Below are positions 25,648 through 34,341 of a stretch of DNA of 64,000 nucleotides, piece by piece. The DNA is from Rhizobium subbaraonis (GTDB lineage: Bacteria; Pseudomonadota; Alphaproteobacteria; Rhizobiales; Rhizobiaceae). A model generated the notes under the pieces. The model was not told where the DNA came from. It did not search any database and worked only from the letters and a program-made list of their open reading frames with translations. The stretch's first letter is position 1. Each line of letters opens with the position of its first letter. The stretch is from the NCBI RefSeq assembly GCF_900220975.1, contig NZ_OBQD01000003.1, positions 186,001 through 250,000 on the forward strand. Reading direction: 5' to 3'. Position numbers and translations under genes: made by a program.

Positions 25648-26688
25648 ATGAAAAGAAGATCGCTGGTCGTCGCCCTGTCGCTTTCCGTCTTTGCCGCCCC
25701 GTTCGCACGGGCGGTGGAGGCGCCGCCGCCGCCACAACCGGGTTTGCCGGAGATTGACGAGGCTGCGCTTTCGCGCGCGCTCGCCGAGGCCGGCGCGCTT
25801 GCGCCGCTGAAGGCCGTCATCGTCGCGCAAAACGGCCGCATCATCGCCGAACGCGGATATCGCGGGCACACGACCCGCGACAGCACCAATATCAAGTCGG
25901 CGTCTAAATCGATCGTTTCCGCTCTCGTCGGAATTGCGATCGACCGCGGGCTGTTGCAGGGCGTCGACCAGCCGATCGCGCCGATCCTGAAATCGGATCT
26001 GCCCGCCAATCCCGATCCCCGGCTTGCGCGCGTGACGATCGGGCACCTCCTGTCCATGCAGGCGGGGCTGGATCGGATGTCGGGCTCGAATTACGGGCGC
26101 TGGGTTTCCAGCAGCAACTGGGTGCGGACAGCGCTGGCCGCACCGTTCGTCGACGAGCCGGGCGGGGCGATGCTCTACTCGACGGCCTCGACGCATCTTC
26201 TCTCGGCGATCCTGACGAAGGTCGGCCGAAAGCCGACGCTGATGCTGGCCCGGGAATGGCTCGCGCCGCTTGAGGATTTCCGCATCGGCGCATGGGAGCG
26301 GGACCCGCAGGGCATCTATCTCGGCGGCAACCAGATGGCGATGAGCGCTCGCTCGCTGCTGGCATTCGGCGAGCTTTACCGCAACGGCGGGCGCACACCG
26401 CAGGGCCGGCAGATCGTTCCGGAAGAATGGGTGCACCAGTCATGGCAATCGCGGACCAACTCCCGCTTTTCCAATGACGGCTACGGCTATGGCTGGTTCG
26501 AGCGCGCGATCGGTGGCCGGAGGGTGCACTTTGCCTGGGGCTACGGTGGACAGATGCTCTATATCGTGCCGGAACTCGAACTTACCGTGGTGATGACGTC
26601 GCAAGAGAATGCGCCGTCGGCGCGTAGCGGCTACCGCGACGACCTGCATGCCCTGCTGGCCGATATCGTCGGGGCGACGCAGAGCTGA
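25648..26688 (+). CDS. Secreted serine hydrolase, beta-lactamase class C family
   Basis: A 346-residue periplasmic or exported serine hydrolase. Signal peptide MKRRSLVVALSLS to FARAVEA (cleavage about residue 22). The catalytic SxxK is SASK (Ser84-Lys87), the second element is YST (in MLYSTASTHLL) in place of YxN, and a late block FAWGYGGQMLYIVPEL replaces the usual HxG with YGG. This matches the esterase/6-aminohexanoate-dimer-hydrolase-like branch rather than true AmpC. The role is unknown; cell-wall peptide or ester hydrolysis are possible. Confidence 0.9.
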   Translation: MKRRSLVVALSLSVFAAPFARAVEAPPPPQPGLPEIDEAALSRALAEAGALAPLKAVIVAQNGRIIAERGYRGHTTRDSTNIKSASKSIVSALVGIAIDRGLLQGVDQPIAPILKSDLPANPDPRLARVTIGHLLSMQAGLDRMSGSNYGRWVSSSNWVRTALAAPFVDEPGGAMLYSTASTHLLSAILTKVGRKPTLMLAREWLAPLEDFRIGAWERDPQGIYLGGNQMAMSARSLLAFGELYRNGGRTPQGRQIVPEEWVHQSWQSRTNSRFSNDGYGYGWFERAIGGRRVHFAWGYGGQMLYIVPELELTVVMTSQENAPSARSGYRDDLHALLADIVGATQS

Positions 26689-27003
26689 CGTTCCCCGTTA
26701 TGAGCCTCATCTTGCGGCTCGACGGTGAGCGGCACGCGAGCGCGAAGGCGGACAGGTGATCGCATCCCACGGGTTCTTCCGGGGCGGCTCCCACCTGACA
26801 AAGGGAGGCAGGGTTCGCGTTTGACAGTCGGCCGCATGCCGGAGTAGTGAAGGTTCCAAGGGTGAGAGCCCCTGCCGTCCGCAAGCGCAAGCTTTGGTGA
26901 AGCCTCTCGTAATCCTGAACGGTTTTCCAGCTTTCAAGGCATGCGAACCGGCGGCAATGTGGACCCCTCCGACCCAAGAGCATGCGGAACCTGGAGCACC
27001 TCC
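26689..27003. other. Gene-free stretch with a possible structured RNA
   Basis: No convincing coding sequence. GGCAGGG near 26806 can pair with CCCCTGCC near 26870, enclosing GCCGCATGCCGG and GGTTCCAAGGGTGAGAGCCCC, a layout that looks like folded RNA rather than chance intergenic DNA and faintly recalls group II intron domain I. I cannot assign a family. Short open frames here lack ribosome-binding sites. Confidence 0.35.
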
Positions 27004-27447
27004 ATGCGTCTGTCGACGCCGCTTCCCTCCCTCGACGGCCTGAAAGGTCAAGCCAGACGGCTGCGCGAGCGCTTTGCCGCCGATGGCCAGACGATCAGCC
27101 ATTCCCGTGCGCTGGAACTGATCGCCGCCCAATATGGATACCGCGACTGGAACACGCTGCACGCCGCCCTCGGCAACCGGCCGCCGTTCGATCCCTGGCA
27201 GCTCGGCTCGCGCGTTCGCGGCCACTACCTCGGCCAACCCTTCGATGCGAAGGTGCTGGGCGTGCAGGCCCTGACCGGGCAGCCTGGAAAATTTCGCCTG
27301 ACGCTGCATTTCGACGAGCCGGTGGACGTGGTGACGTTCGAAAGCTTCTCCGCCTTCCGCCAACGCGTCAACTGCACCGTCGACGAGACGGGGCGGACGT
27401 CGGCGAAGACCTCGAACGGCAGGCCGCATCTCGAACTGGAATGGTAG
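27004..27447 (+). CDS. Glyoxalase-superfamily protein (Glyoxalase_8-like)
   Basis: A 147-residue protein. The N-terminal half (about 8-53: LKGQARRLRERFAADG, then TISHSRALELIAAQYGYRDWNTLHAAL) is the mark of a family listed as glyoxalase superfamily protein, often found on mobile or accessory DNA but here alone. The second half has beta strands ending RPHLELEW. I place the start at ATG 27004; the frame is open upstream to 26941 but the residues there are low-quality. It converges on the VOC gene with only 16 bp between. Function unknown. Confidence 0.75.
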   Translation: MRLSTPLPSLDGLKGQARRLRERFAADGQTISHSRALELIAAQYGYRDWNTLHAALGNRPPFDPWQLGSRVRGHYLGQPFDAKVLGVQALTGQPGKFRLTLHFDEPVDVVTFESFSAFRQRVNCTVDETGRTSAKTSNGRPHLELEW

Positions 27448-27463
27448 CCGGCCGGGCCGGGCC

Positions 27464-27859
27464 TTATCTCAGGTTCAGCTGCCAGGAAACGCCGAAGCGG
27501 TCGTTGACCCAGGCAAATTCGCGGCTGAAGCCGTAGTTCCCGAGCGGCATGAGCTCCTCGCCACCCTCTGAGAGGGCGGCGTAGATCTCGCGGATCTGCG
27601 CCTCGGATTCGCATTCGAGGAAGAGCGAGAAGGCGGGGGTGAAGGAGAACGGGTGGTCGACCGGGCTGTCTATGCACAGAAGGGACTGGTCGCCAATGTG
27701 GAACCGCGCCGTGGCGACGCTGCCCTCGGCGCCGGATTCGTTCGGCCCGTAACGGACGATTTCATCGATCGCGCAGTTGAGGAAGAGAGAGGCGTAGAAG
27801 GTCATCGCCTCCTCCGCTTTTCCCTGGAACATCAGGGAAGGCTTGACCGATGCCACCAT
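27464..27859 (-). CDS. VOC-family protein (PhnB/3-demethylubiquinone methyltransferase-like)
   Basis: A 131-residue vicinal-oxygen-chelate fold protein of the PhnB-like type. Typical features: PSLMFQGKAEEAMTFYASLF at the start, the middle CIDSPVDHPFSFTPAFSLFLEC, and the end LGNYGFSREFAWVNDRFGVSWQLNL. Members usually have no proven activity. It reads toward the Glyoxalase_8-like gene and lies 51 bp past the end of cysE on the same strand. Confidence 0.88.
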   Translation of the reverse strand: MVASVKPSLMFQGKAEEAMTFYASLFLNCAIDEIVRYGPNESGAEGSVATARFHIGDQSLLCIDSPVDHPFSFTPAFSLFLECESEAQIREIYAALSEGGEELMPLGNYGFSREFAWVNDRFGVSWQLNLR

Positions 27860-27910
27860 CGCGCGCTCCTTGCTCTTCTGCCGGCAGGACCTTCGCGCCG
27901 AGGGAGAGCC

Positions 27911-28783
27911 TCAGAGAACGTCCTGCGTCATTTCCTCGGCGGGAACTTCATTCCGGTCGTGGATGCGCACGGTCCTTGCCGGTACGCCGGCAACCGTCGT
28001 CCGGGCCGCCACGTCGGCAAGCACCACGCTGCCGGCTGCCACCTTGCTGCAGGTGCCCACTTCGACGTTACCGAGGATTTCCGCGCCAGCCCCGATCATG
28101 ACGCCGCGCCGGATCTTGGGATGACGGTCGGCCGTCTCGCGACCGGTGCCGCCGAGCGTCACGCCCTGCAGCATCGAGACGTCGTCCTCCACGATCGCGG
28201 TTTCGCCGATGACGATGCCGGAACCATGGTCCAGCATGACGCCGGAGCCGATGCGCGCGGCGGGATGGATGTCGACGTCGAATGCAAGCGCCGCCTGGCT
28301 GGCGATCTGCCACGCCGATACCTGACGGCCGGCGTTCCAGAGGCGATGGGCAAGGCGGTGGGCCTGAAGGGCCTGGAACCCCTTGAGGTTCAGGAGCACG
28401 TGCGCGGGGCCGGGGCATGCCGGATCGCGAGCGACGACAGCGGCGATATCGGCCTCCGCTGCCGCCAGCGTCTCGCCGTCGAGGACGTTGCCCAGAAGCG
28501 CCTGCAGCATGTCCCGTCCGTCATTGCTTGAAGCAAGACGAGAGGAAAGGACGCGGACGAGCATGTCCGCGCCCGAGGCGGCGAGGAGGACCGGCTGCAT
28601 GAGCGAACGCAGCATAGGTTCGCGGCTGGCCAGGGCTTCCGACTCGGCCCTGATAACCTGCCACACGGGGCCTTCCGGTCTATTGTGCGTGTGGCTGGCC
28701 TGCGCATGATTTGCCTGCGACGACCGGGCCTGCAAGGCCTGGTCCGCCTGACGTTCTGCGGCGTTCAGCGCATTCCCGCTCAT
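27911..28783 (-). CDS. cysE: Serine O-acetyltransferase
   Basis: A 290-residue CysE that transfers acetyl from acetyl-CoA to L-serine for cysteine synthesis. The N-terminal helical domain includes LVRVLSSRLASSN and GFQALQAHRLAHRLW; the C-terminal left-handed hexapeptide-repeat helix has the catalytic region FDVDIHPAARIGSGVMLDHG and IVIGETAIVEDDVSMLQG, then GGTGRETADRHPKI. An extra polar, Gln/Ala-rich leader of about 30 residues precedes the usual start. ATG 28783 is chosen over a further-upstream GTG/ATG because those run through the WD40 gap. The C-terminus ends EMTQDVL. Cysteine feedback is usual for this family. Confidence 0.95.
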   Translation of the reverse strand: MSGNALNAAERQADQALQARSSQANHAQASHTHNRPEGPVWQVIRAESEALASREPMLRSLMQPVLLAASGADMLVRVLSSRLASSNDGRDMLQALLGNVLDGETLAAAEADIAAVVARDPACPGPAHVLLNLKGFQALQAHRLAHRLWNAGRQVSAWQIASQAALAFDVDIHPAARIGSGVMLDHGSGIVIGETAIVEDDVSMLQGVTLGGTGRETADRHPKIRRGVMIGAGAEILGNVEVGTCSKVAAGSVVLADVAARTTVAGVPARTVRIHDRNEVPAEEMTQDVL

Positions 28784-28859
28784 CTCACTCGTTCCTGCGT
28801 TCCGATTTGTCGGGGGGGGGTGGCGATGCGGCCGCGCCCCTCCTGAAAGCGTCCGGATC

Positions 28860-29849
28860 TCAGCCGGCGATATCGACCACGCCACAGTCTCCCGCCTCGC
28901 TGGCAAAGGCAAGCAGTTTGCCGTTCTTGCTCCAGGCGAGCGATGAGACGGCGCCCTTGCCGGGCCGGCGCAGCAGGACCTCGCGGCTGTCGGAGAAGCG
29001 GGCGGCCATGACCATGCCGTCGGAATAGCCGATTGCGACGACCTCCTCCACCGGATGGCAGGCGACGGCGGTCACCATGACGTCGCCGCGGGTGCCGAGC
29101 TCCAGCGGCGCCTTGCCCATCGGGCCGTCCTTGGAGGCAAAGGGCCAGACGATCGCGGCAGGCGCGCCCGACGAGGCGAGCCACTTGCCCTTGGCGGACC
29201 ACGACATCGACTTCACCTTGGCAGGATAGCCGGTCATGCGCATGTGGCGGGTGTCCGCACCGGGCTTGGTGTCGAGTTTCCAGCCGTGCAGGGCGTTTTC
29301 CTGCATGCTGGTGACAAGGAACCGGCCGTCGGGGGAGAAGGTGACGCCGGTATGGGCGCCCTTCCATTCGAGATCGACGGGCTGTCCGGCCGTTGCGACC
29401 CAGTGCAGGGTCGCGCCGTTGTAGCGGGCGACCGCGATGCGCAGGCCCTTTGGCGCGAAGGCGACGCCTTCGACCGTGCGGCTTTCGGCAAATTCCTTCA
29501 CCGTGCCGTCGGCGAGGCGGACGCGCGTGGTGCGGCCCTCGGCAAAGGCCACGGCACCCTGGGGGCCGGCTGCGACGACCGAAATCCACTTGCGTGGCAC
29601 CTCGGCGAGAAGCGTGGCCGTGCCGTCGGCGGCGATGCTGAAGACCTTGCCGTCCTCGCCGCCGGTGACGAGCGTATCGCTCGCCTCGGCGCGCACGCAG
29701 GCGAGCAGGCCGTCATTGGCCTCGGTGACCTTGTGGCCGTGGTCGAGGCGGTGGATCGCGCCGATCGCTGTCGCAAAGAACGGCACATCGCCGAGGAAAG
29801 CGGTGGCGACGACGTGGCCGTCAAGATCGAGGGGGGCGACAGTGGGCAT
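28860..29849 (-). CDS. WD40-repeat protein
   Basis: A 329-residue beta-propeller with about six to seven WD-type blades; examples are DTLVTGGEDGKVFSIAADG, GAHTGVTFSPDGRFLVTS and SSLAWSKNGKLLAFASEAG. No signal peptide, so cytoplasmic. It follows the CobW-type GTPase gene on the same strand after about 58 bp, a pairing that I recall in other rhizobia, so it may help the GTPase find its metal clients (inference). The start is ATG 29849. Confidence 0.85.
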   Translation of the reverse strand: MPTVAPLDLDGHVVATAFLGDVPFFATAIGAIHRLDHGHKVTEANDGLLACVRAEASDTLVTGGEDGKVFSIAADGTATLLAEVPRKWISVVAAGPQGAVAFAEGRTTRVRLADGTVKEFAESRTVEGVAFAPKGLRIAVARYNGATLHWVATAGQPVDLEWKGAHTGVTFSPDGRFLVTSMQENALHGWKLDTKPGADTRHMRMTGYPAKVKSMSWSAKGKWLASSGAPAAIVWPFASKDGPMGKAPLELGTRGDVMVTAVACHPVEEVVAIGYSDGMVMAARFSDSREVLLRRPGKGAVSSLAWSKNGKLLAFASEAGDCGVVDIAG

Positions 29850-29907
29850 CAGTTCTTGCCTTTCTTCGGCAAGATGTCGTCGCGGAAACGCTGCACACTC
29901 TTCGGCG

Positions 29908-31023
29908 TCATGCCTGGGCTGCCTCGCAGGCCTTGAACGTCCGTTCGATCTTCTCGCGATCGAGGTCGCGGCCGATGAAGACGAGGCGGCTTTCGCGTTT
30001 CTCGCCGTCCTTCCAGGCGCGCTGGTGGTCGCCCTCGACGATCATGTGCACGCCTTGGACGACATAGCGTTCCTCGTCGCCGGCAAAGGCGATGATGCCC
30101 TTCAGGCGCAGGATGTTCGGACCGTCCGTCTGGGTGATCTTCTGGATCCACGGGAAGAAGCGATCCGGGTTCATCTCGCCGCCGCGCAGCGAGATCGATT
30201 GCACCGTCACGTCATGGATGGGCGAGGGCCCGTGGTCATGATGGTGATGGCCGTGATCATGATCATGGTGGTGATCGTGGTCATGGTCGTGATGATGGTG
30301 GCCGTCGTGATCGTGCGAATGATCGTGGCCGCAGTCGGGACCGCAGACGTGGTCCGGGTGATCGTGATCAAGGAAGTGCGGATCGTTCTCCAGCGCGCGC
30401 TCGAGATTGAACGCGCCCTGGTCCAGCACCTTGCTCAGGTCTATGTCCGACCGGCTGGTGCGGTAGATGCGGGCCGAGGGGTTGATGGCGCGCACGGTCG
30501 CCTCGACGGTCGCCAGCTCTTCCGGGGTGACGAGATCGGTCTTGTTGACCAGTACGACGTCGGCGAACGCGATCTGGTCCTCGGCCTCGCGGCTGTCTTT
30601 CAGACGCAGCGGCAGGTGCTTGGCATCGACAAGGGCGACGACCGCGTCGAGTTCGGTCTTGGAGCGCACGTCGTCGTCCATGAAGAACGTCTGGGCGACG
30701 GGAACGGGATCTGCAAGGCCTGTCGTCTCGACGATGATGGCATCGAAGCGGCCGGGCCGGCGCATCAGGCCCTCGACGACGCGGATCAGGTCGCCGCGGA
30801 CGGTGCAGCAGATGCAGCCGTTGTTCATTTCATAGATTTCTTCGTCCGACTCGACGATCAGGTCGTTGTCGATGCCGATTTCGCCGAACTCGTTGACGAT
30901 GACCGCATATTTCTTGCCGTGGTTGCCGGTGAGGATGCGGTTCAGGAGCGTCGTCTTGCCGGCGCCGAGATAGCCGGTGAGCACGGTGACGGGGATGGGC
31001 TTGGCGGAAGCAGTTTCGGTCAT
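29908..31023 (-). CDS. CobW/G3E-family GTPase, His-rich metal chaperone
   Basis: A 371-residue zinc-type metallochaperone of the COG0523 group. Walker A is GYLGAGKTT (about 17-25), the metal-binding CxCC is CICC (70-73), Walker B is VETTGLADP, and the G4 motif is NKTD. Between the GTPase and the C-terminal CobW_C domain lies a histidine/aspartate-rich stretch (about 225-265) with many HDH and HHHDHD repeats that can store metal. [12 protein letters not shown] at 31023 is the start by family alignment; more upstream in-frame codons are not supported. Such proteins are often under Zur control, but no clear Zur box was seen. Confidence 0.94.
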   Translation of the reverse strand: MTETASAKPIPVTVLTGYLGAGKTTLLNRILTGNHGKKYAVIVNEFGEIGIDNDLIVESDEEIYEMNNGCICCTVRGDLIRVVEGLMRRPGRFDAIIVETTGLADPVPVAQTFFMDDDVRSKTELDAVVALVDAKHLPLRLKDSREAEDQIAFADVVLVNKTDLVTPEELATVEATVRAINPSARIYRTSRSDIDLSKVLDQGAFNLERALENDPHFLDHDHPDHVCGPDCGHDHSHDHDGHHHHDHDHDHHHDHDHGHHHHDHGPSPIHDVTVQSISLRGGEMNPDRFFPWIQKITQTDGPNILRLKGIIAFAGDEERYVVQGVHMIVEGDHQRAWKDGEKRESRLVFIGRDLDREKIERTFKACEAAQA

Positions 31024-31194
31024 GGGAACCTCGGACGAATGGCGGGGATGCCTCGGGCATCCGGTTGGCGACTGATATAGGAGATCGCAACAGCCAGCGC
31101 AAATTCCGATTCTCAATTCACTGCCGGCGGCGGCTTTCGGGAGTGCGATATGCAAACACGGTTCGGATCGGCGTTCCGGTGCGCACGACCTCGA

Positions 31195-31989
31195 TCAGCG
31201 CAGCTGCGTGACGTCGAAGGCATCCACGTCTTCCAGCAGTTCGACGATGCCGCAAACGGCGTGGGCGAGCAGTCGCTCGCCTTTTTCCACGCTCGCCGCC
31301 GAGGCGTCTCCGGCCACACCTTGCGGATTGAGATCGGACATCTTCCAGCCGAAGGCATGCGGACCGTAGGCGCGCAAGTGCCGGAAGCGTTCGGCGAATT
31401 CGGCTTGCCGCGAGGCAAAGCGCTGCGCCCTGCCCATGTCGACCCGTTCGGGATGGATCGCGAGCATGACGGAGGTCTCGATGTCGCCGCCATGAATGTC
31501 GATCGCCTTGTCCTGCGGGGCGATCCAGCCTTCCGGCTGGCCGAACCGGGTCCAGCTCGTGGCTACCGCCAGCATGCCGAGGCGAACCCGCGCTTCGGTG
31601 GCGACGATCGTCATCAGCGGGGAGTTTCCACCATGCGCATTGAGCATGACGAACTTTTTGATGCCTGAGCGCGACAGATCCTCGGCAATGGAGAACCAGC
31701 GTCCGATCGCCTCTTCGTAGGACAGCGACTTCGTGCCGGGGACGTCGAGATGCTCGGGCGAATAGCCGATCTTTTCCGTCGGCAGGAACGTCGCCGGCAG
31801 TTCGGTGGGCAGGTCGGTGATCACGCGCTCGACCAGGGCGTCGGCAATCAGCCAGTCGGTTTCAAGGGGGAGGTGCGGGCCGTGACCCTCGTGCGCGCCG
31901 AGCGGGAGCACGGCGATCCACCCTTTGCGCGCCTGCGGCGCCAGCGAGGGATCATTGTCCTGCCAGCGTCGCGCAGGTCGGACGTGCAT
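31195..31989 (-). CDS. Creatininase-family amidohydrolase
   Basis: A 264-residue metal-dependent amidohydrolase of the creatininase/MftE/ArfB family. Metal-site motifs are seen in LPLGAHEGHGPHLPLETDW, LNAHGGN and DIHGGDIETSVML, with the Glu, His and Asp ligands expected. ATG 31989 follows GAAGGAAGAGGCCC and skips 16 in-frame upstream residues. Family members open cyclic amides such as creatinine or FAPy-type intermediates; the substrate here is unknown. It is divergent from the MarR gene with an 86-bp gap. Confidence 0.92.
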   Translation of the reverse strand: MHVRPARRWQDNDPSLAPQARKGWIAVLPLGAHEGHGPHLPLETDWLIADALVERVITDLPTELPATFLPTEKIGYSPEHLDVPGTKSLSYEEAIGRWFSIAEDLSRSGIKKFVMLNAHGGNSPLMTIVATEARVRLGMLAVATSWTRFGQPEGWIAPQDKAIDIHGGDIETSVMLAIHPERVDMGRAQRFASRQAEFAERFRHLRAYGPHAFGWKMSDLNPQGVAGDASAASVEKGERLLAHAVCGIVELLEDVDAFDVTQLR

Positions 31990-32075
31990 GGGCCTCTTCC
32001 TTCGGTGGTCTTGTCGCCAACGGGTCGCCTCTGTCATACAGGGTGACGGCGGCGAAACAAGATCGGCGAGGATGC

Positions 32076-32597
32076 ATGGGCAAGAAAAAGAAGGACGAGA
32101 AGAAGGAGAAGGGCAAGAAAAAGCACCATGCTCCGGTGGGGGCGACGGACGTGTCCGGCGCGATCATCCAGGCCGCGCGCTCGATCCGCACAGTGCTTTC
32201 CCGCAATCTTCTCTCCAGCGGGCTCTATGCCGGCCAGGACGGCGTGATGCTGGCGCTCGCCGAGGGCGAGGGGATGACCGCCGGCGCGCTTGCGGCGCGC
32301 CTCGGCGTCAAGGCGCCAACGATGACGCGCACGATCGGCAGGCTGGAGGCGCAAGGGTTCGTCGAGCGCCGGCCCGACAACCATGACGGCCGCCTCACCG
32401 TCGTCGATCTTACCAAGGCCGGGCGGGAAACGCTCGGGCTGATCACGCAGGCCTGCGATCTCAGCGAGCGCCAGGCGCTCGACGGGCTGAGCGAGAAGGA
32501 TGTCCGCACGCTGCTGAAGCTGCTGCGCACGATCGACGGGAACCTCCGCGGCATCGAAGTCCAGAGCGGCGACAAGCCAGTTGCGGACGAAATTTAA
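32076..32597 (+). CDS. MarR-family transcriptional regulator with Lys-rich leader
   Basis: A 173-residue winged-helix regulator. After a very basic N-terminus (GKKKKDEKKEKGKKKHH, residues 2-18) comes a MarR fold with GMTAGALAARLGVKAPTMTR (recognition helix) and the wing FVERRPDNHDGRLTVVDLT, followed by dimerisation helices. ATG 32076 has GAGGATGC ahead; GTG 32043 is a weaker option. The target is probably the divergent creatininase gene or the LacI gene 50 bp downstream. The lysine tail is unusual for MarR proteins and could add non-specific DNA or RNA binding. Confidence 0.9.
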   Translation: MGKKKKDEKKEKGKKKHHAPVGATDVSGAIIQAARSIRTVLSRNLLSSGLYAGQDGVMLALAEGEGMTAGALAARLGVKAPTMTRTIGRLEAQGFVERRPDNHDGRLTVVDLTKAGRETLGLITQACDLSERQALDGLSEKDVRTLLKLLRTIDGNLRGIEVQSGDKPVADEI

Positions 32598-32622
32598 ATA
32601 GTTTAAATAAACGATTTAAATT
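32591..32622. promoter_or_regulatory. AT-rich inverted repeats before the second LacI gene
   Basis: AATTTAAAT (32591-32599) pairs with ATTTAAATT (32614-32622), and within this GTTTAAAT overlaps a TTTAAAT-N5-ATTTAAA inverted repeat (32602-32620). It spans the end of the MarR gene and the 50-bp gap, and is strikingly AT-rich in a GC-rich region. Likely an operator/promoter for the LacI regulator that starts 25 bases further on. Confidence 0.55.
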
Positions 32623-32647
32623 GTGCTGCGGACATATGGGGAGGGGC

Positions 32648-33679
32648 ATGGCGCAGAAGGTCAAACTGTCCACGATCGCGGAAACACTGGGCGTGTCCAC
32701 GGCGACGGTATCGCTGGCATTGCGCGACAGCCCCCTGGTGGCGCTTTCGACGCGCGACCGGATCAAGGAGCAGGCGCGGGCGCTGGGCTATATCTACAAT
32801 CGCAGGGCGGCGAGCCTGCGCACGTCGCGGTCCGGCATCATCGGCGTCGTCGTGCACGACATCATGAACCCGTTCTACGGCGAGATCCTCAAGGCGATCG
32901 AAAGCGAACTCGACCGCGACCGCCAGACCTTCATCCTGTCCAACCATTACGATTCGGTCGAAAAGCAGCGCAACTTCGTTGAAACGCTGCTGCAGCTCGG
33001 CGGCGACGGCGTGATCATGTCACCTGCCATCGGCACGCCGCCGGAGGATATCCTGCTGGCCGAAGACAACGGCATGCCGGCGATCCTGATTGCCCGCTCG
33101 ATCGAGGGGCTGGACGTGCCGATCTTCCGCGGCGACGACAGCTACGGCATCTCGCTTGCGACGAACCACCTGATCGGGCTTGGCCATCGCGTCATCGCCA
33201 TGGTCGGCGGCACCGACCAGACGTCGACCGGCCGCGACCGCTACCAGGGCTATGTCAACGCGCTGCGCAAGGCCAACATCGAGGTCGATCCGGCGCTGCG
33301 GATTCCCGGCCCGCGCTCCAAGCAGGGCGGGTTCGAGGCGGCCGTCAACTTCCTGTCCTTGCCGCAGAAGCCGACGGCTGCCGTCTGCTGGAACGATCTC
33401 GTCGCAATCGGGCTGATGAACGGCATCGCGCGCGCGGGGCTGATACCGGGGCGCGACGTGTCGGTGACGGGCTACGACGACCTGGAAGAGGCGTCGATCG
33501 CAACCCCGTCGCTGACGACCGTCTGGAACGGACAATCGGAAGTCGGGCGGAGCGCGGCACGTGCGCTTCTCGACAAGCTTTCGGGAAGCCACGAGCCGGA
33601 CGGCATCCACCTGATCAAGCCGGAGATGCGTATTCGCCAGTCGACGGGCCCGCTTCGGCACAGTGGTCACGACAACTGA
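32648..33679 (+). CDS. LacI-family transcriptional regulator
   Basis: A 343-residue repressor. HTH at about residues 5-25 (KLSTIAETLGVSTATVSLAL, recognition helix STATVSLAL) and hinge near RRAASLRTSRS, then the GalR/LacI effector domain with FRGDDSYGISLATNHLIGLG and VTGYDDLEEASIATPSLT. ATG 32648 has GGGAGGGG two bases before; the frame is open upstream without signal. There are no transport or catabolic genes beside it on the same strand, so its regulon lies elsewhere or is the MarR/creatininase pair. Autoregulation at the AT-rich repeats is likely (inference). Confidence 0.93.
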   Translation: MAQKVKLSTIAETLGVSTATVSLALRDSPLVALSTRDRIKEQARALGYIYNRRAASLRTSRSGIIGVVVHDIMNPFYGEILKAIESELDRDRQTFILSNHYDSVEKQRNFVETLLQLGGDGVIMSPAIGTPPEDILLAEDNGMPAILIARSIEGLDVPIFRGDDSYGISLATNHLIGLGHRVIAMVGGTDQTSTGRDRYQGYVNALRKANIEVDPALRIPGPRSKQGGFEAAVNFLSLPQKPTAAVCWNDLVAIGLMNGIARAGLIPGRDVSVTGYDDLEEASIATPSLTTVWNGQSEVGRSAARALLDKLSGSHEPDGIHLIKPEMRIRQSTGPLRHSGHDN

Positions 33680-33810
33680 AGCTGAAAGCACGTCCGCACG
33701 TTCAAGCCGCGCCGAGACTGTCAAAAGCGCGCGGCAGTAACCGGCCGTTAACCTTGCGGCAAGCTTGCAGGCGCATGCTGTTTTCGAATCGCGAAATTCG
33801 GAGGCAGCCC

Positions 33811-34227
33811 ATGCGGAAAGTGATCATCCCGTCCATCGGTGCGTTGGCTCTCGTCGCGGGGTTGTGGTCGCTCGATGCCGATTCCGCCCCCGATGTCGAT
33901 CCGGTCGTCTCCGGCTCCATCCCGAAGATCGGCCGGGCGGAGAACGGCGTGGGCTTTTCGGTCTCCAACATCGAAACGAAGGCGCAATGTTCGCTGACGC
34001 GCGGCGAGAAACTGACCCATCGCAGCATGCGCCTGACGCCCGAGGGACCGTGCGAGGACGTCTGGCCCGGCCTGTCGCATGCCGCGAACTGGACGGAGAC
34101 CGGTGACGGCACCGTCGTCGTCTCCGGCGTGACGGGAGACGCGATTCTCACGCTTGCGGAGACCGACGGCCTCTACGAGGTCATCGATCCTTCGAACGCG
34201 GTCATCACGATGCAGGCGGCGCACTGA
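33811..34227 (+). CDS. AprI/Inh-family protease inhibitor-like secreted protein
   Basis: A 138-residue exported protein. Signal peptide MRKVIIPSIGALALVAGLW (cleavage perhaps after ADSA, residue 25). The rest fits the AprI/Inh beta-barrel family, with the paired cysteines that form its disulphide (KAQCSLTRG and EGPCEDVWP), LTPEGPC and GDAILTLAETDG. Members inhibit serralysin-type metalloproteases or act as outer-membrane lipoproteins (Omp19-like). ATG 33811 follows GGAGGCAGCCC; further upstream starts are not supported. No protease gene is near, so the partner is unknown. Confidence 0.78.
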   Translation: MRKVIIPSIGALALVAGLWSLDADSAPDVDPVVSGSIPKIGRAENGVGFSVSNIETKAQCSLTRGEKLTHRSMRLTPEGPCEDVWPGLSHAANWTETGDGTVVVSGVTGDAILTLAETDGLYEVIDPSNAVITMQAAH

Positions 34228-34341
34228 TCTCGCGCGCAAAGTGTGCTGCGGTCTTGCGATAAAGGCATCCGCAAAATCAGAGGCCGATGCGTCGCCAGTG
34301 AATCTCGATAGAACACGACCCGCCTTGGGCGCGCGAAGGGT

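Noticed and set aside
30222-30345. Repetitive DNA in the CobW gene as tandem repeat or CRISPR-like array
   Set aside because: It is codon repetition for His and Asp inside an intact gene; no spacers or regular unit length.
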